Below are positions 15,722 through 22,211 of a stretch of DNA of 22,211 nt, piece after piece. The notes beneath the pieces were generated by a model. It worked only from the letters and a program-made list of their open reading frames with translations. It ran no database searches and was not told where the DNA came from. Numbering within the stretch: the first letter of the stretch is position 1; each line of letters starts with the position of its first letter. The position numbers and the translations under genes were made by a program. The DNA is from JBEBBU01 sp041158225 (GTDB lineage: Bacteria; Pseudomonadota; Gammaproteobacteria; Methylococcales; Methylococcaceae), in assembly GCA_041158225.1 (NCBI GenBank), contig JBEBBU010000060.1, positions 1 to 22,211 of the forward strand, in the 5' to 3' direction.

Positions 15722-15750
15722 CTTATAGATAATCTCATGTTGCAATGCAA
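15722..15750 (-). promoter_or_regulatory. Candidate peroxidase promoter with palindromic operator over the -35 box
   Basis: On the minus strand TTGCAT (15750-15745) is followed after 17 bases by TATAAG (15727-15722). The -35 box lies inside a perfect interrupted palindrome, TTGCA-N-TGCAA (15740-15750), positioned as a repressor or activator site. A second possible -10 box, TATAAT on the minus strand (15700-15695), lies closer to the gene but has no recognisable -35 box. Confidence 0.4.
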
Positions 15751-15807
15751 GGGGGTAGGGGTGATCATGACCCTCATGAGTATCCACAGTCGGGCGCATG
15801 AACAGGC

Positions 15808-15813
15808 AGGAGG
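15808..15813 (+). promoter_or_regulatory. Ribosome binding site deciding the permease start
   Basis: AGGAGG, 5 bases before the ATG at 15819. It lies downstream of the alternative in-frame ATG at 15798, so that longer start is unlikely. Confidence 0.75.
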
Positions 15814-15818
15814 ACAGC

Positions 15819-17228
15819 ATGGCGTGGCAGCATTACTTTCGTACCAAGGCGCTGGAGGATGAATCCGAAAGTGAAGGGCAGCTTCCGCGCTGTCTCAGTG
15901 CTTTTGATCTTACCCTGCTGGGCATCGGTGCCATTATCGGCACCGGCATTTTTGTCCTGACCGGGATTGCCGCAGCGACCCAGGCGGGTCCGGCGCTGGT
16001 GCTGTCCTTTGTGATTTCAGGTTTTGTCTGCGCCCTGGCAGCACTGGCCTATGCTGAACTGGCCGCCTGTGTCGGTGGCAGTGGCAGTGCCTATGGTTAC
16101 TGTTACGCCGCTTTTGGTGAACTGATCGCCTGGACCATTGGCTGGGATCTGCTGCTGGAATACGCCATTTCCGTCGCGGCAGTCGCCAATGGCTGGGCCG
16201 GCTATTTCTGCGAGGCACTGACGGCTATCGGCCTGCCACTGCCTGTGCATCTAACCCGGGCACCTGATGCCGGTGGCTGGTTCAATCTGCCGGCAGCCAG
16301 CATTATCCTGCTGCTGATGGGTTTGCTGATTCTGGGGGCGAGGGAGAGTGCGCGCATCAATGCGGTGATGGTCGGTATCAAGCTGATCACCATCACGGTA
16401 TTCATGGCGGTCGCCAGCCAGCATGTCGATCCTGCACTCTGGAATCCCTTCATGCCCTTTGGCTGGTATCACATCGGGGATGATGGACGTCCGGTGGGCG
16501 TGCTGGCCGGGGCTTCGGTCGTGTTTTTTGCCTATGTCGGCTTCGATGCCGTTTCTACCGCTACGGAAGAGGCGAAGAATCCGCGGCGTGACATCCCGCT
16601 CGGCATTGTAGGCGCGCTGACCTTCTGTACCATCATTTACATCGCAGTCTCGCTGCTCCTGACCGGCGTGGTGCACTACGGACAGCTGAATGTCGCATCA
16701 CCGGTAGCGCATGCCCTGGAACTGCTGGGTATCCACTGGGCCTCGGCACTGGTAGCCAGTGGCGTGATTGCCGGGCTGACGACCGTGATGCTGGTGCTCT
16801 ACTATGCCCTGACGCGTATCATTTACGCCATGGCGCGCGACGGCCTGCTCAGTCCCTGGCTGAGTGTCGTGGGCAGGCGTTACCAGAGTCCGGTGCGCGT
16901 CATCATTCCCTGTGGTCTGCTGATGGCGCTACTGGCGGGGCTGGTACCACTGGGTGAGCTGGCGGAGCTGGTGAATATTGGAACACTGTTTGCCTTCGTG
17001 CTGGTCAGTCTGGGCGTGATCTGGCTGAGACACACCCGTCCCGATGCCTATCGTCCCTTCAGGATGCCGGCGACACCCTGGCTGCCACTGCTGGGGGCGG
17101 TGGCCTGCCTGGCTCTGACCGCTTTCCTGCCGCTCCTGACCTGGCTCCGCTTCGGACTGTGGCTGCTGCTGGGGCTGGTGATCTATTTCAGCTATTCCTG
17201 CCGCCACAGCCGTCTGGCAATGAGGTAG
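15819..17228 (+). CDS. APC-family amino-acid permease (YfnA/CAT-like)
   Basis: A 469-residue inner-membrane transporter with about twelve hydrophobic helices. The first helix has GIGAIIGTGIFVLTG (35-49), the unwound substrate-binding helix of the APC superfamily. A later loop, FDAVSTATEEAKNPRRDIP, is characteristic of the YfnA/cationic amino-acid transporter branch. It probably takes up amino acids by cation symport; the exact substrate cannot be read from the sequence. An ATG at 15798 is in frame, but AGGAGG (15808-15813) lies 5 bases before the ATG at 15819, which I chose. It ends 10 bases from the convergent lipoprotein gene with no terminator hairpin visible between them. Confidence 0.92.
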   Translation: MAWQHYFRTKALEDESESEGQLPRCLSAFDLTLLGIGAIIGTGIFVLTGIAAATQAGPALVLSFVISGFVCALAALAYAELAACVGGSGSAYGYCYAAFGELIAWTIGWDLLLEYAISVAAVANGWAGYFCEALTAIGLPLPVHLTRAPDAGGWFNLPAASIILLLMGLLILGARESARINAVMVGIKLITITVFMAVASQHVDPALWNPFMPFGWYHIGDDGRPVGVLAGASVVFFAYVGFDAVSTATEEAKNPRRDIPLGIVGALTFCTIIYIAVSLLLTGVVHYGQLNVASPVAHALELLGIHWASALVASGVIAGLTTVMLVLYYALTRIIYAMARDGLLSPWLSVVGRRYQSPVRVIIPCGLLMALLAGLVPLGELAELVNIGTLFAFVLVSLGVIWLRHTRPDAYRPFRMPATPWLPLLGAVACLALTAFLPLLTWLRFGLWLLLGLVIYFSYSCRHSRLAMR

Positions 17229-17238
17229 AAAGTTCAGG

Positions 17239-17610
17239 CTAGTTGCGGACTTCCGAAGCGATGTCGCGGTGTATCTGGGCCATGCCGCGATTGAACTTCG
17301 CAGCCTGGGTGTACTGTTCGACCAGTTTCTGGTTCTGCTCTTCCATATCTTCAACACTGCGGCCATACAGATAGGGCTGCTTTATTTCCTTGTTCAGCAT
17401 CTTGCTGTGTTCAGCGGCTTTGGCTTCCATGTCTTTCGCAGTGGTTTCATAGGCCTCGGCCAGTTTCATATGGTCTTCGCGGGTTTTGGCTGAACGGATT
17501 TCCTCAGCAGTAATCAGCGGTTCACTGGGGGCCGTGGCGCAGCCGCCCATGGTCATGACAGTGGCTGCAAGGCCGAGGGCGGTGAGGGATTTTATACGCA
17601 AACGCATCAT
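17239..17610 (-). CDS. Small helical lipoprotein, family not recognised
   Basis: A 123-residue protein with a lipoprotein signal: MMRLRIKSLTALGLAATVM, then TMGGC, with the acylated cysteine at residue 24. The mature part is charged and rich in Ala, Glu and Lys, with heptad-like spacing (EEIRSAKTREDHMKLAEAY, TTAKDMEAKAAEHSKML), so it is probably a helical hairpin or coiled coil in the periplasm. I do not recognise a named family; DUF4398-like helical lipoproteins look similar in general character. The start at 17610 is supported by GGAG (17618-17621, minus strand) with a 7-base spacer; the frame is open upstream to 17655. Its function is unknown. Confidence 0.75.
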   Translation of the reverse strand: MMRLRIKSLTALGLAATVMTMGGCATAPSEPLITAEEIRSAKTREDHMKLAEAYETTAKDMEAKAAEHSKMLNKEIKQPYLYGRSVEDMEEQNQKLVEQYTQAAKFNRGMAQIHRDIASEVRN

Positions 17611-17845
17611 GGATAGTCTCCGGCTTGTTGAATGGGTCTCTGGCCAGTCAAGCAATTTTCAGTCCATAAGCAGTTCATGCCGGTATCGGCCATGTAGCCG
17701 CATGGGCTGCACCTTTATGGTTATATCTGCCATATTTCCGGGCGAAAAGGGGGCGCTTGACGGCCTGGTTCACTTCTGCCTGCAATCGGCGTAGGATTCC
17801 ACCCATATTAGCTGATCATGCGTAGACTGCAGGAGCCCAAGTCGT
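17611..17845. other. Divergent intergenic region before the M4 protease
   Basis: A 235-base gap with no coding sign. It holds an AT-rich patch (about 17712-17737) with a weak leftward promoter-like pair (TTTTCG, 17 bases, TATAAC, the latter at 17725-17720) for the lipoprotein gene. It also holds the rightward candidate promoter listed separately. Small hairpins (for example GCCG-GTAT-CGGC) are too short to call. Confidence 0.4.
17769..17797 (+). promoter_or_regulatory. Candidate promoter of the M4 protease gene
   Basis: TTCACT (17769-17774), 17 bases, TAGGAT (17792-17797). Each box matches sigma70 consensus at four of six positions. Transcription would start near 17804. AGGAG (17831-17835) lies 10 bases before the protease ATG. 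Confidence 0.35.
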
Positions 17846-20800
17846 ATGTCCAATCCTTTACGCCAACCCCGCGGCACCCTGCTGGGCGTTATGATTGCCA
17901 TGATCTGCCAGCCTGCCATGGCGCTGCATCATGACCATTATGTCAGGGCAGATCATCCACCACTCACGGTTCCACTGGCCAAACAGTCCCTGCGCTCCGA
18001 TGGTGCGCCACGCATTGCCGGCAATCAGGCGCTGGATGCTGCAGACAAAGTGTTTTTTGCGAAGCTGAGTGCCCAGCGACAGGTGATCCGTACCAGGCTC
18101 AAGGCCAGTGTGGATGCCAGGCCTTCCGCCGTGCGTGCGCGTAGCCAGAGCCTGAAGGACAATGCCCTCAGGTCGGGGGCTCCCAGCCTCCAGCGCCCTG
18201 CCAGGCAGGGACACAAGCTGAAACTGGCGCAGTCTGCTGCAGTGACACTGCAGCCAGCCAGCCAGACTTACCCGGATCTTGAACTGCATTACCATGCCAA
18301 CGGCGCGCCGCGCATGATCCGCGCCCGCCTGCCTGAGCATACCCGTACGCAGCAGGTGCGTCCTGCGCTGCACGCCCGCTCCGTGGTCATGAGCCTGGAG
18401 GCGGGTAAACGCAGTGACATCACGACGGCCAGAAATTTTCTTGGCCAGTATCATCAGCTGCTGCGACTCAAGGACACGGCCAGCGAACTGCATCTGGTGA
18501 GCGAGCATGCCGATCGCCTGCAGCAGCGCCATATCGTATTCGACCAGTGGTATCAGGGGCTGCAGGTCTGGCCGGCGCGTCTGGTGGTGCATACCACCGC
18601 CAGCGGGGATGTGGCGGCCGTGTCCGGCAGCACTGCGCCTACACCCGATCGCATGGCACTCAGACCCGTGGTCAGCGCCGAGAGAGCCGCCAGAATTGGC
18701 GTGGCAGCAGTCACGCATACTTCACCGCAGGCGGCAGTCAAACCGGAACTGGTTATTTACATGCCGCAGGAACAGTCTGCCCGGCTTGCCTGGAAAATGC
18801 AGGTGGGCGTCTCCATGCATGAACGCCAGCAGGTTGTCGTCGATGCCCGCAGTGGCGAAGTCATCAGTCACTGGAATCTCCTGCCACATGCCCAGGCGAC
18901 GGGTTCCGGGGTTGACCTGTTCGGCAAGACCCAGACGCTCAGCCTCTGGCAGGACAGCAAGGGACTTTACAACCTGATCAATACCAGCATCGCCATGTAC
19001 GATGGTACATCTGATCCCATGCTGCCCGATACCAGAGGCGTCATCACCATCCGTGATGCGCGCAACCAGCCACCCAACAGCGACCCGCAGACCACGCCGG
19101 TGTCCTATGTGGTCAGCAGCGCTTCCCCGACCTCCAAGTGGCTCAAGGATGGCGTGAGTGCCGCCAGCAATCTGGCGACGGTTTACAGCTATTACCGTGA
19201 GCGGCACGGACGCAATTCCATTGATGGCAAGGGATCAGCCATTATTGGCGTCGTGCGGCTTGGCAAAAAGTATGACAATGCTTTCTATGATTCATCCATC
19301 AACACCATGTTTTTTGGTGATGCGGCCAGGTATGCCGGTGCCCTGGATGTCGTCGGTCATGAAATGACCCACGGTATTACCGCCTATACCGCCAACCTGA
19401 TCTATCAGGACCAGTCGGGTGCGCTGAATGAAGCCGTATCGGATATTTTTGGCGAGATGATCGAGGCTTATGCCAATAATGGACAGGCTGACTGGGTCAT
19501 CAGTGCCCAGCTGGGCACACCATTCCGCAACCTGATCACCCCGGGATCACTGGAAGCCTATCCGGGTAAACCCTATCCGGCCAGCATGGCCCAGTACATC
19601 ACGACCACGGATGATGACGGCGGTGTCCATACCAACTCAACCATCATCGGCCATGCCTTTTACCTGATGACCAAGGGTGCGCCAGCCAATGGGCTGAGCT
19701 ATCTGGAAGCCGAAAAGATCCTTTACCGTGCACTGTCAGTCTATCTGACCCCCAGTTCCCAGTTCATGGATGCGCGTCTGCAGTGCCTGCAGGCGGCAGA
19801 GGATCTGTACGGCGCAGGCTCTAAGCAGGTCCAGCAGGTTGCCTGGGCGTTTGACAGCGTAGGTCTTACTGACAATGGTAGCAGTGGGGGAGGATCTTCA
19901 GGCGGTGATGAAGGCAACACCGATATGCCCCTGCCCATTGCCGAAGGTGATGACAATCTGGTTTTCCTTGCGATGGATGGAGATTATCCCTATCTTGGCA
20001 GAAGGGAGACGGCGCTGGGTGATCCGGTGGAAGGTGTACTGCTCAGTGACGGTCCCGCCGACTGGGTCAGACCTTCCGTGTCGCGCGATGGTACTACGGC
20101 CACCTTTGTCAGCAGCAGCAAGGATGTCTGCTGGATTCTGACCGACGGCAGCAGCGCCGAGGAATGTCTTGGCGAGCAGGGCAAGGTCTATTCGGTTGCC
20201 ATGTCGCCCGATGGCAACCGCCTGGCCTTTGTCATGAATGACAGCAAGGGCAGACCCAAGGCTGAAATTACCCTCTGGGATGTGAATACCGATGAGCGCA
20301 CCACCTTCAAGCTGGTGGCGCCCACCACCGCCAAAGATCATAGCGTCAGTTCCATCAGTCACGCCGATGCCATGACCTTTACCAGCGATGGCCATTATCT
20401 GATCTATGATGCCGAGAATATATTGCCGCTGGCTTCAGGAGGCAGGATCACCGCCTACAGCATTTATGCCATCGACCTGAGCAGTCAGAATGGCAATATC
20501 CTTACCCTGATCCCGCCACAGGCGGATCGTGATATTGGTAACCCGGCGGCATCGCACAATCATCCTTCGCTGCTGGCCTATGAGTCCGAAGACAAGGAGA
20601 CAGGCGCCTCGGATGTCTATACCGTCGACCTGGATACGGGGGACACCACACCTGTCGTTTCTATCAGCGATCTTGGCTTCCCGGGATTCAGCGGCGATGA
20701 CAGTGCCATCATCTACACGGAGGCCAATCCTGATGTCAACACGGGGGGTGATCTGTGGCGCGTGGCCTTACCCAGTGAAGCCGACCCTCAGCCCTTACCC

Positions 20801-21388
20801 CAGCTGCTGATGCAGGATGCGGATATGGGTGTGGTCTATCGCCGCGCCGACTGGAAATATCTCAACCTATCCTTTAGTGGCAAAGGCTATGGCCAGGTCA
20901 GCAGCACGCCGGCAGCTGTGGACTGCCAGACCGACTGCTCGACCAGCTTTGAGCCGGGTGCTGCCCTGACGCTGGAAGCACAGCCACAGCCTGGCTCCCG
21001 CTTTGCGAACTGGAGTGGTGCCTGCAGCGGTACGGAACCTGGCTGCAGTCTGGTGATGGATCAGGATCAGTCAGTAACCGCCAGTTTTGTCCCGATCAAG
21101 ACCTACAAGCTGAGCGTCAGGATGTCCGGGCCAGCCGCTCTGCTGGGTAGTGCAGGTGTGACCGCTGCACCAGTGAGCGGCGGCAGTTTTTCCTGCGTGA
21201 AAACCCAGTGTACCGGCATTTATGAAGAAGGCAGCCGTGTCACTCTGACGCCGGTAGTACCTGCCGGCGGCCGTTTCGTCAGCTGGTCACTGCCCGAGTG
21301 CAAGAGCAGCACGGCCAACTGTACTGTCAGCATGAGCAAGGCGAAGTCAGTAACCGCAACTTTTGCCAGAGTGCCTGTCAAGAAGTAA
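17846..21388 (+). CDS. Secreted M4 (thermolysin/vibriolysin-type) metalloprotease with beta-propeller and two InlB-type repeats
   Basis: A 1180-residue secreted zinc protease. The signal peptide is about 1-26 (ending AMA). The propeptide carries an FTP domain (about 213-262, with DQWYQGLQVWPARLVVH) and a PepSY domain (about 275-345). The catalytic M4 domain begins near 351. It has HEMTH (ligands H505 and H509, catalytic E506), third ligand E529 in NEAVSD, and the transition-state histidine H595 in DDDGGVHTNS; the spacing of 20 residues between H509 and E529 equals thermolysin. After a Gly/Ser linker (about 678-691) come WD40/TolB-like propeller blades (about 696-1003; SPDGNRLAFV, SDGHYLIYD, DLWRVALP). 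Two C-terminal repeats follow (about 1006-1081 and 1085-1177) of the divergent InlB-B type (FANWSGAC, SVTASF; FVSWSLPEC, SVTATF), each with four cysteines. Probable role: extracellular proteolysis. Confidence 0.9.
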   Translation: MSNPLRQPRGTLLGVMIAMICQPAMALHHDHYVRADHPPLTVPLAKQSLRSDGAPRIAGNQALDAADKVFFAKLSAQRQVIRTRLKASVDARPSAVRARSQSLKDNALRSGAPSLQRPARQGHKLKLAQSAAVTLQPASQTYPDLELHYHANGAPRMIRARLPEHTRTQQVRPALHARSVVMSLEAGKRSDITTARNFLGQYHQLLRLKDTASELHLVSEHADRLQQRHIVFDQWYQGLQVWPARLVVHTTASGDVAAVSGSTAPTPDRMALRPVVSAERAARIGVAAVTHTSPQAAVKPELVIYMPQEQSARLAWKMQVGVSMHERQQVVVDARSGEVISHWNLLPHAQATGSGVDLFGKTQTLSLWQDSKGLYNLINTSIAMYDGTSDPMLPDTRGVITIRDARNQPPNSDPQTTPVSYVVSSASPTSKWLKDGVSAASNLATVYSYYRERHGRNSIDGKGSAIIGVVRLGKKYDNAFYDSSINTMFFGDAARYAGALDVVGHEMTHGITAYTANLIYQDQSGALNEAVSDIFGEMIEAYANNGQADWVISAQLGTPFRNLITPGSLEAYPGKPYPASMAQYITTTDDDGGVHTNSTIIGHAFYLMTKGAPANGLSYLEAEKILYRALSVYLTPSSQFMDARLQCLQAAEDLYGAGSKQVQQVAWAFDSVGLTDNGSSGGGSSGGDEGNTDMPLPIAEGDDNLVFLAMDGDYPYLGRRETALGDPVEGVLLSDGPADWVRPSVSRDGTTATFVSSSKDVCWILTDGSSAEECLGEQGKVYSVAMSPDGNRLAFVMNDSKGRPKAEITLWDVNTDERTTFKLVAPTTAKDHSVSSISHADAMTFTSDGHYLIYDAENILPLASGGRITAYSIYAIDLSSQNGNILTLIPPQADRDIGNPAASHNHPSLLAYESEDKETGASDVYTVDLDTGDTTPVVSISDLGFPGFSGDDSAIIYTEANPDVNTGGDLWRVALPSEADPQPLPQLLMQDADMGVVYRRADWKYLNLSFSGKGYGQVSSTPAAVDCQTDCSTSFEPGAALTLEAQPQPGSRFANWSGACSGTEPGCSLVMDQDQSVTASFVPIKTYKLSVRMSGPAALLGSAGVTAAPVSGGSFSCVKTQCTGIYEEGSRVTLTPVVPAGGRFVSWSLPECKSSTANCTVSMSKAKSVTATFARVPVKK

Positions 21389-21402
21389 GCGTATGACACC
21401 GC

Positions 21403-21783
21403 TCAATGCGGCTGGCAGCGCCAGGCTGTTCCGGAGTAGACCACATTGGTCTGCTCCGAGTGGCCTGAACCCTGTCCCCAGTTACCAGTGTTGCCAGCGC
21501 GGGTGCTGAGCACCACCACCGTATCGGCACCCATGGTGGCTGCACTGTTTTTCATGTCATTGCGTGCACCGGTTTCCAGATTGGCGTTACTGGTCCACGG
21601 ACCCGAAAAAGCCCCTCCCTGTTCGCCGGTTACTTCCCCCAGATATTCGCAGCCAGTGGGTTCCTGGTTCATCAGGCGCACATGGGCAGCAGCGGGCTGA
21701 AGTGGCACTGCGCTGCAGCCCTGCAGTATCAGGACGGTGGCGGCGGCCAGCCAGGGAAGGTCATGAATACGACGGATGTTCAT
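21403..21783 (-). CDS. DUF4156 family lipoprotein
   Basis: A 126-residue predicted lipoprotein with lipobox LQGC (cysteine 23). The mature part has the DUF4156 pattern: GCEYLGEVTGEQGG, GARNDMKNSAATMGADTVVV, and a terminal AWRC, with two cysteines that could pair. Related proteins are small envelope lipoproteins of unknown role. AAGGA lies 8 bases before the ATG. It starts 39 bases after the stop of the efflux-channel gene on the same strand, so the two may share a transcript. It ends 14 bases from the convergent protease gene, with no clear terminator. Confidence 0.85.
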   Translation of the reverse strand: MNIRRIHDLPWLAAATVLILQGCSAVPLQPAAAHVRLMNQEPTGCEYLGEVTGEQGGAFSGPWTSNANLETGARNDMKNSAATMGADTVVVLSTRAGNTGNWGQGSGHSEQTNVVYSGTAWRCQPH

Positions 21784-21822
21784 GCTTTAGGTCCTTGTTT
21801 TTGATGAGAAGGGTAGTGACGG

Positions 21823-22211
21823 TCAACCCCAGGGGCGTAGCGGCGTTTCGGGTTGCTCTACTTCAATCTGCCCGGCACCACCCATAGCCTTGTACAGGGC
21901 GATGAGCCAGGTGCTGCTGCTGGCCCGGGCCTGGGTCAGCTGCATCTGCTGGCTGTCGAGCTGGCGCTGGGCATCCAGTACATCCAGCAGATTGCCAAGA
22001 CCTGCCGCGTAACGTTCTTCCGCCAGCTGGTGGGCGAGCGTCTGTGCCTCGACCACCTGGTTCAGCTGTCTGATCCGCTGTTCCTCCCTGAGCCACTGCA
22101 TCATGGCATTTTCCGTTTCATGCATGGCATTGAGGACGGTTTTCTCATAGTTCAGCGAGGCTTCCACCAGGCGCGCATCACTCAGGTCAATACCGGCACG
22201 GATGCGGCCAA
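21823..22211 (-). CDS. Outer-membrane efflux channel protein (NodT/OprM family), C-terminal fragment
   Basis: The last 128 codons of a gene that enters from the right edge. The visible part is two long helices with the family pattern: AGIDLSDARLVEASLNYEKT, NAMHETENAMMQW, AEERYAAGLGNLLDVLDAQR, QLDSQQMQLTQARASSS, and LIALYKAMGG near the end. This matches the last repeat of TolC-like outer-membrane factors of the NodT subfamily, which form the exit duct of tripartite RND-type pumps. The N-terminus and the lipid signal lie outside the window, and the cognate pump genes are not visible. Confidence 0.9.
   Translation of the reverse strand, partial: GRIRAGIDLSDARLVEASLNYEKTVLNAMHETENAMMQWLREEQRIRQLNQVVEAQTLAHQLAEERYAAGLGNLLDVLDAQRQLDSQQMQLTQARASSSTWLIALYKAMGGAGQIEVEQPETPLRPWG

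Noticed and set aside
1..22211. Known DNA uptake sequences (Haemophilus AAGTGCGGT, Neisseria GCCGTCTGAA)
   Set aside because: I looked for them because of the competence-like pil operon and did not see a recurring copy. A word count of the genome would be needed to find a lineage-specific one.

Overview
The window looks like a chromosomal segment of a moderately GC-rich Gammaproteobacterium. The gene order rpmE – mrcA – pilMNO(P)Q – aroK – aroB – SPOR protein – hemE is a shortened version of the arrangement known from Pseudomonas and related Pseudomonadales/Oceanospirillales. In Pseudomonas a malic enzyme gene lies between rpmE and ponA, and gltBD lies before hemE; both are absent here. I cannot assign a genus from the sequence alone. 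Genes are packed tightly, with several 4-base or short overlaps and no gene-free stretch over 300 bases. I saw no tRNA, rRNA, insertion sequence, CRISPR array or phage gene.

Left part (1-2940): the N-terminus of an exonuclease III-type AP endonuclease runs off the left edge. It is divergent from rpmE (ribosomal protein bL31, zinc-binding form). rpmE converges on mrcA (bifunctional penicillin-binding protein 1A), and a perfect 17-bp hairpin lies between them.

Central operon (3006-9870): a compact type IV pilus / DNA-uptake alignment and secretin operon. It holds a degenerate PilM, PilN with a TTG start, a single protein that fuses PilO and PilP, and a short ComE/HofQ-like secretin PilQ. It continues into aroK and aroB (shikimate pathway) and a membrane-anchored SPOR-type protein whose N-terminal region looks like an AAA domain that lost its Walker A motif. 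hemE follows at 9917.

Accessory right part (10949-22211): a membrane-spanning MutS-family ATPase overlaps hemE tail to tail. A multi-domain HTTM–DCC membrane protein is divergent from it. Next come a periplasmic di-heme cytochrome c peroxidase, an APC amino-acid permease, a small helical lipoprotein, and a large secreted M4 metalloprotease. The protease carries a beta-propeller and two cysteine-rich InlB-type repeats in place of the usual C-terminal domains. The window ends with a DUF4156 lipoprotein and the C-terminus of a NodT/OprM-type outer-membrane efflux channel.

I found no clear new defence or mobile system. The most unusual content is in protein architecture: the PilO–PilP fusion with streamlined partners, the membrane MutS-like protein, the HTTM–DCC fusion, and the protease–propeller–repeat protein.
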